The notes: generated from the letters alone by a model not told the origin. DNA of 64,000 bases from Paraescarpia echinospica (GCA_020002185.1 CM034532.1:48697074-48761073), one strand, 5' to 3'; shown: positions 11,908 through 23,429, numbered from the stretch's first letter. Made by a program: numbers and translations.

Positions 11908-11940
<33 letters not shown>

Positions 11941-12245
11941 TACACTGATCTCGTCGTATTATGCTTTTAAATGTTACCAACAAGGTTATGGTCAACGAAT
12001 GTTATCTATTTATTGGACCTGTTTTTGTATCTTTGATACACAGGGTGCCATCGTCTTAATGAATAATATTTTGTTTATCTGTAACCAATGATTTCTTTTT
12101 ATTTCACGATTTCGTTGATACCGTGCACCGATTGTTTTACAATCGTTTAAAAAGGTTAAAATGTTAATTAAAAATATTGCTTCTTACATGCGTGCCACCG
12201 CCTTAGTCGTCCAGGGTCAATTCGACGGTGTCGGACTAATTCATC
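10870..12245. other. Unrecognised stretch with long TA tracts
   Basis: GC-richer to about 11,640, then AT-rich. No convincing gene. Two long TA tracts flank a repeated AATATGCAAAGTCCG word at ~11,737 and ~11,879. Confidence 0.4.
11749..11940. repeat. (TA)n tracts
   Basis: Nearly pure TA runs at 11,749-11,870 and 11,896-11,940, separated by a short unique piece that repeats the word found just upstream of the first tract, as if a small unit had duplicated. Confidence 0.95.
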
Positions 12246-12711
12246 CCATCCTCGCGCGCCAGGGGTCGCTGCTGCTGATTACGTCAGTGCCAGCCAACAG
12301 TACCCCCTGGCTGATCGCTTTGCGAAACTCTGAATTTAAGATCAACCTATGAAATCGGTCACTAGATCAGTGGATCTCGGCAGGTCAGGTGGTCATAATA
12401 AAACTAATGTCAACCAATCGTGGCTCGTGTAAGTCGTGTTACATGCAATGTTTAGAAAGTAGAAGCAATTATTCGAATTCACAATACCGCTCAGCTGCTC
12501 GCACTAATGGGCGAACGGGTCATTATATATATTGGGATTCCCAGAAATCGTTTATCCGTCTTCAAATTGGGGCGGGTATTTGTGCTGTTCTCACGGGTGA
12601 TACAGTCGTGACTGGCGAAGTCAATTACTAGTTTGACTCGGCTAACTTCCGCACTTCGCGTAGGGGATCAGCCAGGGCTAGTTTTGCATAGCAAACAGCT
12701 TACGAGGATGA
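12246..12711 (-). mobile_element. MITE A, right copy (inverted)
   Basis: Reverse-oriented homologue of 6,004-6,402. CATCCTCGCGCGCCAGGGG at the left end matches the complement of the left copy's right end. It is ~65 bp longer, with extra sequence near its other end. The pair brackets ~5.8 kb. Confidence 0.75.
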
Positions 12712-14049
12712 TTCAACCTATCGTTTAGGCCTATATATTAGCACACTAGACTGTGCAACAACACATCGCCCGGTGCAAAGTCGTTTACGACGTAGTATGT
12801 AGTCCGGTCACGCGCCAAACGAACCAACAACTGCGATAATTTGAAATGTGTCCGTCCTTGTCCACTAAAGGAAGCAGTTCTGCCATCTTAACTAATAGTA
12901 ACACCCACGGCGGCAGACCGATGTGAGTTCGACCCGCGCTGCTCACGTACGGCCTGTCGCCGCCTCCCTTTATTGAAGACTATACGTCAAGCGGCCGCTC
13001 TCAGACTGGGCAGCGATGAAATCAGAACGCAGCTATTTAAAAAAGAAAACTGCTTTCCACCGAGTAATGAAACATTGAGGCCTGCTCAAGGTCAAACGAA
13101 GGTGTGTCTCATTCACATTTATTAGATTTATGTAGGACGTTGATGGTAGTTCGGCTACAAGGACGCATTCTAAGCAGAGAGCCTACGTCTGGTAGAACAG
13201 AAAAAATATTCAGTTCCATCGCTGGAAAACAAGAGCCGCTTGTGTCAACAGGAAAACGATGCAAGCTCTCCTTGTTTGACCGCCACACCCGTCGCAGCAT
13301 CGCTTCAAAAACCACCACACAAGGCACACATGGTGGAAAGACATGGCCGCATCTTGCGAGAAGATAAACGGAGAATGACGTCAGCGGGGGTCATTATGCA
13401 GGGGTAATTACGCACAAATGTTACAAGTTACGAAATAGTTGACAAACGTTCTTGAAAGTGCGCATTCTGCTCTACATGTTCCCGCTGATGTCACAAAATG
13501 GTGCTACCGGACCAGAAGAACGACATATGAATTTTAGTGAAGCGTATCTCAGCTGTGTGTTTTAAGTATTGGATTTTATTACCGTTATGGTACTTTGTTT
13601 GGCCAAAAGTTGCTTTAAAAGTAATTATAACTCGTCGCAACCGTGTCGTAGACATTATAATGTGACAACATGCTGAGAGGGGATGTGACGACACGCTGGG
13701 AGGGGATGTGACGACAATCCCGAGTGTTCGTTGACGGAGCGATTAATGGCGACACTCACGTGTGAGAATCAGTCACATCTATTGGTGCCAGAAGACCGAC
13801 CCCCTCCTCGAGGTGTTCACGTCACGACTAGCTGAACCAACAACACATAAATAAAAAAATAAAAAATAGCTCGTCTCAGCTCTGGGTTTTTCTCCGACAG
13901 CTGGTAGCACGCGCAGGCACGCACGCGCACAGGCACGCACATTCGCACGAGGATGTGTCTAAGGTGGACGTATTCAAGGGGTAAGATAGACTATTAAACT
14001 GTATCATAATGCAAGTACGGAAGAATATTTAAGACCTGAGTAAAAATAA
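12712..14049. other. Unrecognised stretch
   Basis: No gene recognised. A short direct repeat (GGGATGTGACGACA type) lies near 13,678-13,715, and a CGCACG-rich patch near 13,908-13,950. Confidence 0.4.
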
Positions 14050-14208
14050 GTAAAAATCGTAATTACGAGATTAAAAGTCGTAATTACGAGATCAAATTAC
14101 GAGATTAAAAGACATAAATTGTAATTCGATTTTTTAGTCTTTTAATTACGACTGTTAAAGTCGTAATTACGAGATTAAAAAGTCGTAATTACGACTTTTT
14201 CTCTTGGT
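14050..14208. repeat. TCGTAATTACGA palindromic simple repeat
   Basis: Repeated words of the type TCGTAATTACGAGATTAAAA occur in both orientations. The core CGTAATTACG is itself palindromic, so every unit can pair with every other. Confidence 0.8.
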
Positions 14209-14396
14209 ATAAAGACTATGAAACAGGGCATGCGCATAGTTGCTAAATGTTTGAATAGTTGATCTGAAAAATTATTTCCAATTGAGGGTGTTAGACTAGG
14301 CAAATAATCTCAAATGCGTTGTTACAAACTATTATTCATGCCAAAGTTTATCTATGACCTTTACATGTCACAAATCAAAAGTTTTTAGCATAAAAA

Positions 14397-14468
14397 TGCG
14401 TCAGCCGGGAGTCAAACCCGGATCGACTGCTTGGAAGGCAACCATGCTAACCGTTACACCACTGACGC
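14397..14468 (-). tRNA. tRNA-Gly(TCC), diverged copy
   Basis: On the minus strand this reads as a 72-nt tRNA including the discriminator, with acceptor GCGTCAG pairing to CTGACGC, anticodon loop CTTCCAA (TCC) and an A-box-like 5' half. The T loop reads GGGTTTGAC instead of GGGTTCGAC, changing the nearly invariant C56, so it may be inactive. Poly-T follows on the minus strand. Flanks differ from the other two tRNA-Gly copies. Confidence 0.8.
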
Positions 14469-14907
14469 TACACGGATACGGGTACGTGCGGCGATGGTGA
14501 CATAACAGCGACAGTGTCACAACCGGTTCTAGCACAAGGTATGCGACGACACGTTCAGTGTATGTGAATAGGGGTATGGGTTGGGGTGGGGTGGTCGGGG
14601 GTTTCTAACGCGGCGCAATTAGGCCATAAAGTAAGCCAACTGGTATGTAATGTAATTTGTGCGTGAATGCATGCGTGCGTGAATGCATGCGTGTTGTGTT
14701 GTGTTGATTTTTTTAGAGGTGCGTTTCTCGATCGGCAATTGCAGGCTCCCAAATCACCTCCAAAAACCCTCAAACATCGCCCACTTGAGACCTCCAGGAG
14801 AACTATTCTTTCTAGCTGAATTCTTGACTCGGCGGAGGCGTTTGCACCGATCGCACCCCTCCCAGCCTACGGTTCTGATATTTCTAGCAGAGGCGCTTTA
14901 TAATACC
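14469..14907. other. Unrecognised stretch
   Basis: Contains GTGCGTGAATGCATGCGTG-type simple sequence near 14,657-14,695; no gene recognised. Confidence 0.4.
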
Positions 14908-15076
14908 AGAGTGACATCACTCGGATTCCTTATAAGGATACATCAGAGATATAGAAACTACAAAAAATATAATCCGGCAGTAGGCCAGAAAACCTTGCAG
15001 TAGGGTCCGGACAAAGTTTTTTGCAGTTTCTATATCTCTGATGTATCCTTTTAAGGAATCCGAGTGATGTCACTCT
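14908..15076. repeat. Inverted repeat with ~52-bp arms
   Basis: The arm at 14,908-14,960 (starting AGAGTGACATCACTCGG) is almost perfectly complementary to 15,025-15,076, with a ~64-bp loop. Each arm also contains the small palindrome GTGACATCAC/GTGATGTCAC. It could be a tiny foldback element or an RNA hairpin. Confidence 0.85.
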
Positions 15077-15089
15077 TGTACCCTTGATC

Positions 15090-15565
15090 ATCAAAATATG
15101 CAAATTAGTGTCGCCATTATCAAATATTATATTTTTGTGAATATCTCAGTAACCATTGACAACAGCACGATTAAAATGAGGTGTTTATATGTTTTGGAGG
15201 TATGTGGTACTGTTCAGGATGTTTCCGAAAAGATAAAACACTTCATTACCCAAAATATGCAAATTAGCAGCTGCCATTTGCTAAATATTTAATTTTGCTA
15301 ACATCACAATATGCTAGATATCAAAACACACGACGTGACTCTACCTGTGTTTTGAGAGTATACAGTATCGACGAGAACATTCAGATAGTAGTTCTGCAAA
15401 CTAATTTCCACATAATATGCAAATTTTCAGCAGCCATTGAAAAAAGTCGATGTTTTGTCAATATCTTTGGAACTATATAGGTAGCATTTCAAATGAGATG
15501 TCTAACTCCATAATAATATTGTCAGGAAATGTTTTGGCGCCATCCAAAAGATGACTTGTAGGCTG
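15090..15565 (+). repeat. ~160-bp satellite-like array, plus orientation
   Basis: AATATGCAAATT starts at 15,095, 15,254 and 15,414, giving spacings of 159 and 160 bp. After each come related words (CAGCAGCCATT, TTTTGT..ATATCT, AAATGAGRTGT). Units are diverged. An inverted copy of the same stretch is at 17,718-18,445. Confidence 0.8.
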
Positions 15566-15865
15566 ATAGTCACACATTGTTAACTATTATGTAACTGTAC
15601 AATGCCATTAACTAAGCATCGTGTTTTTTTTCAATAAAGTTTGAATTATACATTAATCATCCCAAACAAGGTATGCATAACTTTCTTTTTGGTAAAACTG
15701 GCGAAATCATGACATTATCTTCAAGTGTACCGCTCTACCTACGCCAGTGACAGCAGCTCGTGTTTTGCCACTTTGACAGATAGCGTCGCGTTGACAGGCA
15801 CTGTACACGATAATCGTGATGCAGAACACCGACACAGTGCAGAATGACAGGGTTTGTCTAATGAA
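15566..15865. other. Spacer between satellite and PIN-like relic
   Basis: Nothing recognised beyond a possible AATAAAG word near 15,634. Confidence 0.4.
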
Positions 15866-17310
15866 TTAATATCGGATTAATTCAAGAATTTCAGCTGGGG
15901 CGAGAATGACACGACATGGCAACGTGACTGGTGTCAATGATTTAGTTACGTCATCACGTGTCCATCCATACTTCGTGGCATCCAGTGGTGGAGGTGAGGA
16001 ATCAAGGGTTGTCTGGTTGTGGATCCGGCAAACATTTTCTTCAAAAACCTGTGTTGTCGGTTGAAGAGTCTTTGGTTCTGGTGTTGATGTTACCTTTGCT
16101 TTAATCATACTCATTTTTACCTCACGAACTTCCGACAGCAATGACCTGTAACCTGTGCGACTTTGTTACTGTCGCTGCAAAGTCTATCATTGTCCGACCA
16201 GGATTGGTGCTCTCCCGTCTAAGTCTGCAGGTAACACCGATTCTGCGTAGTAATGGAAGAGCAGGGCGAACACAGCCGTCTTATCGCATATGATGTTGAT
16301 GTTGTTTGTTCCATCATGGGCTACTTGTGTCATTAGTTGAACTGTGATCACGTGTCCGCTTCTCCGTGTGTCGTTTGAAGACCAGTTTGATTTGTTAGAA
16401 CCCCATGGTATAGTTCCATTGTATGATCCACAGGATGGAACATTCATCAAGAATCGTCCCTTCTGCTTCACATTTAACTTGGAAGACACATCCACTTGAA
16501 ATGACTTCTTCAGCACAGTGTCTGCAGTTATGATTAGCCTTTCACCGTATTCATCAGCCATTGGTGTTGGCAGTTGGAAAGTTCGTGGCGCAACACTAGT
16601 CTCAGATCAATGTTGCAGGATTGTTGTAAATTTGCAATCGCAACACTCTTAGATACGTTAGATTTACGTAGTGGACAGCTTTAGTGCAACGTTTCAGTGC
16701 TTTTTTCTGGAGTCAGACATTGTAACAAACCGCATGGACAAAGTAGCATTAAATGCTGATGACCAGCGTCTTTCAAATGACTCCAGTTGTGCTTTGCTAA
16801 TGTCGGCCGCATTATCTGCATTCACTAAGTCTGGAGCTGTTCTGCCCGTAACAATGTTTATGATGCCGGCTGGGTGATCAACAGGATCAAGAGGATCGAT
16901 GAATGCCTGAAGTTATTCCCTGATATTTTCTCGCTCTTGATTATCAGACCGGATGCGTGACGGCTTCTCCTCTGTATGTGTAGTCACGTATGTGTGTCTG
17001 TACCCATCCGCCACGTCAGCCTCGTCTTGAACACCTTTGCTGCATAGGTGCATGCTCAATGCTCACCGTTTCAGCATGGGTGACTTGAGAGTTATTCCCA
17101 CTAATCCATTTGGGCCATGTCTGTACCTCGTGAATGTGGTTTCTATGAACATATCAGACCACATGCCATTCAACTGTCCTGGTTTATGGCATATTGCATG
17201 TTCTCCCTTCGTGAACCTGATAGAGGCTCCATTGACCGAAGGTTTTAAGCCACATCTGGCGTAGTTGAAATGGCCAGCAGCAAAGAAGTAGGATACCATC
17301 TCGTTCATTG
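15866..17310 (-). pseudogene. Relic of a PIN-like/Cys-rich-tailed protein of a lineage-expanded family
   Basis: Minus-strand pieces occur in the order of a large family I know from marine invertebrate genomes, whose function is unknown to me. First, 17,308-17,063: an FFAAGHFNYAR block, then GEHAIC and WSDMFIETTFTRY. Next, 16,561-16,187: ADEYGERLIITADTVLKK, then an HVITVQLMTQVA block and ALLFHYYAE, matching the PIN-like nuclease part where family members have acidic residues. Last, 16,141-15,866: YGWTRDDV and APAEILELIR, just before the position of the Cys-rich tail. The tail is missing, several frameshifts separate the pieces, and the acidic PIN-like residues look partly replaced (the pattern is CDKTAVFALL). 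Single-exon layout and several breaks indicate a dead copy. Confidence 0.7.
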
Positions 17311-17394
17311 CCCAAAAATGTAAGGGCCAGTCCGCTTCATTATTTCAGTACTAAATACTTTATAAAATATTTTAAGGTACTGTTATAAGGTAAA

Positions 17395-17717
17395 AGTAAT
17401 GTAAATATAAGTTCTTACATAGCGCAGTATCCAGTCCTCAGGACTGCTCAAAGTGTTTTACACTTTACTCCCTGGCAGCCCTGTTCAATCGAACACCATC
17501 TCGACATATCTGGGAAGCATCCAGCCACGCTGCAATTAATGCGCGTACACAAACATCCACCAATGTCTACAGCCAGGTATTCATTCATTCACTTGAGTGA
17601 ATTGAAGCAACGTAGAGGAAACGAACTTCTCCAAGGTTCGACACCGCCGCACATAATTCTAACCCGGGTCCTCTCAGTTGAGAGTCTGGAGCTCTAGCCA
17701 CTGTGCCACGGCGCTAC
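17395..17717 (-). mobile_element. tRNA-derived SINE, copy 1
   Basis: On the minus strand the 5' end is tRNA-like: A-box-like GTGGCACAGTGGCTAGAG at ~17,691-17,708 and a degenerate B box GGGTTAGAATT at ~17,657-17,667. A tRNA-unrelated body with AGCGCAGTATCCAGTCC-type words and a GGTAA-type 3' end follows. Two other copies are at 18,030 and 25,611. Confidence 0.8.
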
Positions 17718-18445
17718 ACATTGGTACATTGATTGCACCCACTAGCATTTTGGATGGCACTATCGAAATTCCTGACCCTGTGAACATACGGTTAGGCACC
17801 TCATTTGAAACGCTGTCATAAATAATTCGCAAGATATTGATAAAAAATAGTTTTCTCAATGGCTGCTGCTAATTTACATATTAAATGGAAACTGGTTGGC
17901 AGGACTGCTATGTGAATGTCCTCGTCAACACTGATAACATAAAACCATAGCTAGATAGACTCTTTGTTTGCTTTGCTATCAAGCATACTTACTGCAACAT
18001 GGGTCAAATTCAATATTTTGCAAAAACGTAAAAGGTAAGTTGGTAAGTTCTTATATAGCGCAGTATCCAGTCCCCAGAACTGCTCAAAGCGCTTTAAACT
18101 TTACTCCCCGGCAGATAATCGAATACCATCTCGACTTCTCTTGGAAGCATCAAGCAACGCTGCAATTAATGCGCGAAGACTATTCATACACAAATGTCAA
18201 CCACTGTCTATAGCCAGGTACTCATTTATACAGCTGAGTGAACTGAAGCAACGTAACGTAGAGTGAACGAACTTGCCCAAAGTTCAATACTGCGGCACAG
18301 GATTTGAACTCTGGTTGTCTCGGTCGAGAGTCCGAAGCTGTAGCCGCTGCACCACTGCGTTCCACAAATGACAGCACCTAATTTTCATATTTGGGGCAGT
18401 GAAGTGTCGTATTGTTTCGGAAACATCCTGATAAGTACCATATTA
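17718..18445 (-). repeat. Satellite-like array, inverted copy, split by a SINE
   Basis: The reverse complement is colinear with ~15,185-15,565, including the GGATGTTTCCGAAA, GACGAGGACATTCA and ATGTAAATTAGCAGCAGCC words. The match is interrupted by the SINE at 18,030-18,363. With 15,090-15,565 it forms inverted flanks around the PIN-like relic. Confidence 0.75.
18030..18363 (-). mobile_element. tRNA-derived SINE, copy 2
   Basis: Same family as 17,395-17,717, with a better B box (GAGTTCAAATCC on the minus strand) and A-box-like GTGGTGCAGCGGCTACAG. It is inserted in the inverted satellite copy: flanking sequence continues the satellite on both sides. Confidence 0.82.
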
Positions 18446-19347
18446 TATAACGATGTTTCTAAATTTTATTTATCCAGACAAATATTATGTAATGGATATA
18501 TAATTCATTATATATATATATATATATATATAATATAATTATATATTTTAAAAATATTTACAAACACTGCATCATAGTATAAACATGATGTGGTTTATAT
18601 TATTTGAAAACATTAAAAAAAAGTGTCAAGAAAATTAATGGTTCGGTGTCAGGCTTGAACCGGCGTCGCCCAATTATAAAATAAATTACACGAAACAAAT
18701 GCGTCTACCGACTGGCTACCGAGAACAGCGGACATTGACTGATTTAAGTGGTTATGATACGTTGTACAACTCCTCCTTCATATAGCAATTTTCTAGTGAT
18801 ATTACGAGAATAAACAACGTTACTTTCTGTAGCTGGATACAATATATGTTTGCTACGTATGTTTATTGGTGTAGATTATCTCCGGTGGGATGCAATCGAT
18901 ATCATTATTCTGAAAACGAGCCCAAGCTCCGCGAAACCTGGTCGACTTGTACTAGTTGTAGGCCCATTCGCATTCATTGTTTTGACTAAAATTGGATTCA
19001 TGTGGAACCGTCAGATAACTTCTTGTTTCTCTGTGATGGCTAATGTGGAATATCGCATAATAACTCATTCTGACGCTCGTTTCCACCCAAAAGCTATCTT
19101 GTAAACATGCTCTGAATGCATGCAAGGGGTCGGCCTGATGCGAGTATATGTCGTCTGTGACGTCACATCTCGGCATCCCGAAAAGCGCACCAGAAATATG
19201 CATATTCGAAAAAGTCCGGATGCACAGCATAAAATGTAGAATTTCTAATTCATTGGATTTATTTTTTTTTGCTTGGTGGACATAGAAATATATAGCAGGA
19301 TGCAATATAATATGAATTCAAGCAATATGTGTTTTTATTCCCTTTAA
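18441..19347. mobile_element. Palindromic TTAA element, copy 2 (centre and right half)
   Basis: Starts near the palindrome centre and runs through a decayed right-arm tRNA-like block (18,652-18,728), the CRE-like site and the right subterminal region to TTAA at 19,344-19,347. The left half is absent. The centre word order (CAAATATTATGTAATGG near the left) is that of copy 5, i.e. flipped relative to copies 1, 4 and 6. From about 18,770 on it belongs to segmental-duplication unit A. Confidence 0.8.
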
Positions 19348-19761
19348 TTAAAATTAGTTAGTACAATCTCTGTCTATATATGACTGCCTTTTTTCCCCGG
19401 GCAACGCCGGGTGACTCAGCTATAGTTTACAATGTTTGGTGGATATTATGCTCTATTTTTAATGCTGGTGATGATAAGGAGGTAAACAATCCGCGAGACA
19501 ATATAACGTGCCTGGATATGTTGATTAAAGAATATAATTTTTAAGGCTTCGATAAGGACTGGCTCAAAAGCGGCACCAGTTTTCACTCGGAATCAAACCG
19601 AATACGAGTTGTCTTTACCTGATGTACGCGAGACGAACACTTTACGTCAAATTAACTATTTGAAAACGAACACATTTTGGTATGATTAAGACGCTAGTCA
19701 CGGATTTTGTTTTCTGGCAAAGTAAAATGACCATGTATAATTCAATGTCAGGAAAAAAAGT

Positions 19762-19833
19762 TGCGTCAGCCGGGAGTCGAACCCGGATCGACTGCTTGGA
19801 AGGCAACCATGCTAACCGTTACACCACTGACGC
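19762..19833 (-). tRNA. tRNA-Gly(TCC)
   Basis: A 72-nt minus-strand tRNA. Acceptor GCGTCAG/CTGACGC is fully paired, the anticodon loop is CTTCCAA with TCC, B box GGTTCGACTCC is intact and discriminator is A. A T7 run follows after a short spacer, which fits Pol III termination. It looks functional. The duplicate in unit B is at 34,875-34,946. Confidence 0.93.
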
Positions 19834-20423
19834 GATGCTGAAGTTTGAAGTGCCCACCAGTGTGACATTTCTTAGTGGCCACGCTTCGATTGGTTTTGTC
19901 GTCAATCTGTGTTGTCAATCTAATCGTTGTCACGAAGACTGTGCTGGTCGCTACAGCATTAGTGTATCAGACTTGTTATATCAAACAGCTAACAACTCAA
20001 CTTGTCCACTGATAAAAGTAAGTATCTCTAAATAACTATCTTTGTTGTGTTTTGGTTAAATGCAACGCCAACTGGTAGATCACAAGCCAATGGCAATGGT
20101 CAAACTAAGCAAACTGTAAATCATTTTTCGCCGCCGCGCCGCCTATTACTGGGGGGGGGGCAGAAAACAATATGTCTGCCCTCATGTCTTGCACCCACCT
20201 TTCACAGTCGCCAAAACACACCTTAATCCTATCATTAAACTTCGATTTCCACCCGCCATTGACGCCCGCCATAAAAACAAACATTCACGCTCACTTACTC
20301 GGGGGCAGACCCATATATCTGCACCCAAGCGAAATTCCGGGGGAGCTGCTCCCCCCTGTTCCCGCGTCTATGGTTGACGTTTGTCTCAAAGGACGATGCC
20401 TTAGAACTCTTTTGAGGACCCGG
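19834..20423. other. Non-coding part of unit A next to tRNA-Gly
   Basis: Shared with 34,947-35,578. Contains a G8-9 run near 20,151 after CGCCGCCGCGCCGCC. Open frames exist in both units, but the two translations diverge by indels, which speaks against coding. Confidence 0.5.
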
Positions 20424-21212
20424 AGTTAAGTTGATTGCTGATGTCGATGTCACAGCCACTATGAAGATTGGTCCGCCAGCTTTTTTGGTGTGAAGTTAAC
20501 GGATTTCATTTATCGTTTTAGAACATCTTTGAAACGAAGGCGCAGTCTGCCTGTTGTTCTTTCCCCTCTTGCAGATGGCCAACGAAGACGTGGTTGGCTG
20601 TTCTCCAACCTACACAGACGCGTCGAGCGCAGCGTAGACGATATTCATCGAAGACACGGAATCCTGATGAGAAGCCGAACACCTCTATCCATTATTTCCC
20701 CATAGAATGACGCATCGTGTGTGTCAAATATTCAATCGCCTCTAATGCTTGACGTACATAGACCATACAGTCCGACCCAAGTACCTGAAAAACAATAACT
20801 AACCGAAACGTAATTAATTGATATTACAGCTCAACCAACCATCAGAAAGAATATTACATCAAATGTGTTGCAATAGCAGAAGGCATCGGTATACGAAATG
20901 TTAACAGATGTAGTGATGAAATGGCATCTAAGATCATGTCGTGGCAGCAAGCTCATGGAAGAGCGAGCCATTTCGGACTGGGTTTACATTTTATTGACTC
21001 TCGGAATGAAGATGCGAGGCAAGAACCAGTGGAATTACCAACAGCAAAGGGGAATGAAGATATGACATACACAAGCGGAGTGAATTTCGCTTCCGTCGTC
21101 CACCCCAAGGCGTTGTCACTAGGGCCTATGTCAGCGGCGGACACCGAGCCACTACAAATATACAGTCGCACGTGAAACGTCAATCGTCTTTGATTCGTCG
21201 CAATTCTCCCGG
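20424..21212. other. ~790-bp segment present only in unit A
   Basis: Unit B reads straight from GACCCGG to CGTCCG where unit A has this segment. CCCGG occurs at both edges, so a microhomology deletion in unit B is as likely as an insertion here. It contains an open plus-strand run (about 20,830-21,175, ~115 codons ending at a stop) that reads like ordinary protein, but I recognise no domain. Confidence 0.55.
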
Positions 21213-22689
21213 CGTCCGTTGCCATGGCGACGTTGTCTCGTTCTGATGACTCATCCTCGTGGGAATTGCCATTGGCCTTCACAGGAGAGAAATGTCAGGT
21301 TCGTCCGTTGTTTGGCCACTGCCGTGTGCACATGCGTCTGGGGTTAGGTCACTAATTTACTTCCGGGTTAGATCACTAATTTACTTCCGGTTCATGGTAG
21401 ACACACAGAGTGTCAATGATTGTAAGATGGTAGGAATCTTACCATCTAAAAACATTGTTGTGAACAGGAAAATGAGAATACTTGAGGACAGTAACAGAAG
21501 CCTATATTTCTGGTAGCTGGCTGGCAGTTTGTAAACAAATATTCTTGTTTTTATAAACATCTAACAGGGTGCATTTCTCATGTTGATTTTCTTGAACACA
21601 AATGTAGGATTTAACCAAAATTTTGCAGCAAGCCGGTAACATGACAAATGACTTGGGCAATTGTAATAAAATCCCAAATGCTAGGGGTATGTGGGGTAGA
21701 CCCCCGTTTAAGACGCCCACCCCCTTATATCTCAGCCATAAGGTCTTGTCGCAATTTGCCGGTCAGATACAACGTTCCTCACACAGCGATGTTTAGCTGT
21801 TGGAAAAATTGAAATGTTGATTTTACTCCTCGTTGATCTAAGGGGAATGTCGCAACTTCGTAAGCCATCATGGAATGTACCAATCAAACACAATTTGTAT
21901 TTTGATATACAAATGATTACTTCTCCCTGGCGGACAGTATGAACTCATCACTGAAAGTGCATTGTTTTTGTTTTATACCCTTCTTTTTGTTAGGTGGACC
22001 GTTCTACCCCACCTTTCCCTATTCTACGTACAGCATCAATAAAATATTAAGTTGCATTCTGTGATCGCCTATCTTTTAAATAAAAATTTCCAATGAATCA
22101 ACATAAATCACATAAATCACTTTTGTTTACATAATATACAATTTTAAGACAAAACTGCGCAAAAGACGAAACATTATATACGCGTGTCATACGTTTATTA
22201 TTCCGCTGGCCTGACCTGGGGACCGGTAATTTTGCAAAAACATAATTTCTCAAATAGCATACCTAATAACAAAATGATATATACTGTAGCACTTATAATC
22301 AAATAAATCAATGTTGTTCATACATATATATACTCTTTCTTTAAAACAAACCCAGTTAAAAGTGTAGTTTAACTCAGAATACTACTTTAACATGGTCGAC
22401 TATGATAAATCAAATAATGATCGGTCCCAGTCCCTGATTGAGATCAGTCGATGGTCAACTGTTTTGAGATGTCGATGACGTTGCAGTCCGTAATGACTAT
22501 CTTGTGTTGACGAGTTACAATATGAATATGTTGTCAAACGGGCTAGACTCGGATGTCTATAGGAAGGAGGACGTTCCGGTCGATGATAGGACACGCGAAT
22601 CCCTTTCCGGTCGAATACATCAAGCCCGGGGGGCACTGCCTATACTAGCAGTACTGTGGATGAGCCGATTTCAAGGGTCATTTTTTACC

Positions 22690-22950
22690 GAGGCTCCCTA
22701 AATCAAGGGTGTGTTTTTTCACATGTTCTCCCTACAACAAAGGCCAACACTATACAGAAGTTCCCTAGACAAGGGTATCATTTCGAGGAACTCTCCATAG
22801 AACAAGGCTATTTAGGTGCAATGTGCATATATGTATCGGAATACACATACCTACATACACTTACTTAAAAATTGTGTCTTTCTTTAATGTGTCCCTAGAT
22901 CAAGGGTATACGTTTTGATATTGGATGCCCTTATCAAGGGTAGGGGTATA
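22690..22950. repeat. Cluster of CCCTA-N-CAAGGGT small palindromes
   Basis: CCCTAAATCAAGGGT (~22,697), CCCTACAACAAAGG (~22,729), CCCTAGACAAGGGTA (~22,763), CCATAGAACAAGGC (~22,793), CCCTAGATCAAGGGTA (~22,892) and CCCTTATCAAGGGTA (~22,929) are variants of one imperfect palindrome. Most of the cluster is missing from unit B. Confidence 0.5.
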
Positions 22951-23429
22951 TGTGACCTTCGGCTGCACATCCCTACCCACATGTAAGGGTAGTCCCCCCG
23001 GGATATCAAGCCCGCAAACAAATAGTCGGAGAATTGGGCTGAAGAACATCGATGTGTTGCCAAAATGTACAGTTAGTCTAAAAACGCCAGCCAGGACGTA
23101 AAACTTTCTTTTGGAAGTGTGTTATGGTTACTAAATATAAACAACATTGAAAACTTGCGAAATTACATTTTTACATAAATATGTCCAACACATAATGTTA
23201 TGTCCGACGCTGTTGATTGGTCATGATTTTATTTTCGGACATGGCCGTTTGGTCGGAATACGACCAACTAATTAGTTACTTCGTGCGATGACGTCGAGGG
23301 CTGTTGTTAACGTCATCGCTGCTGTATCCTATTATTATTGGATTCAAAAATTTTAATCCGCAGTAAATTATTTTTTATTTAAAATTGACGCTTTGTGGGG
23401 GTGCTGATGTCCGTTGTAACAAATTTGTA

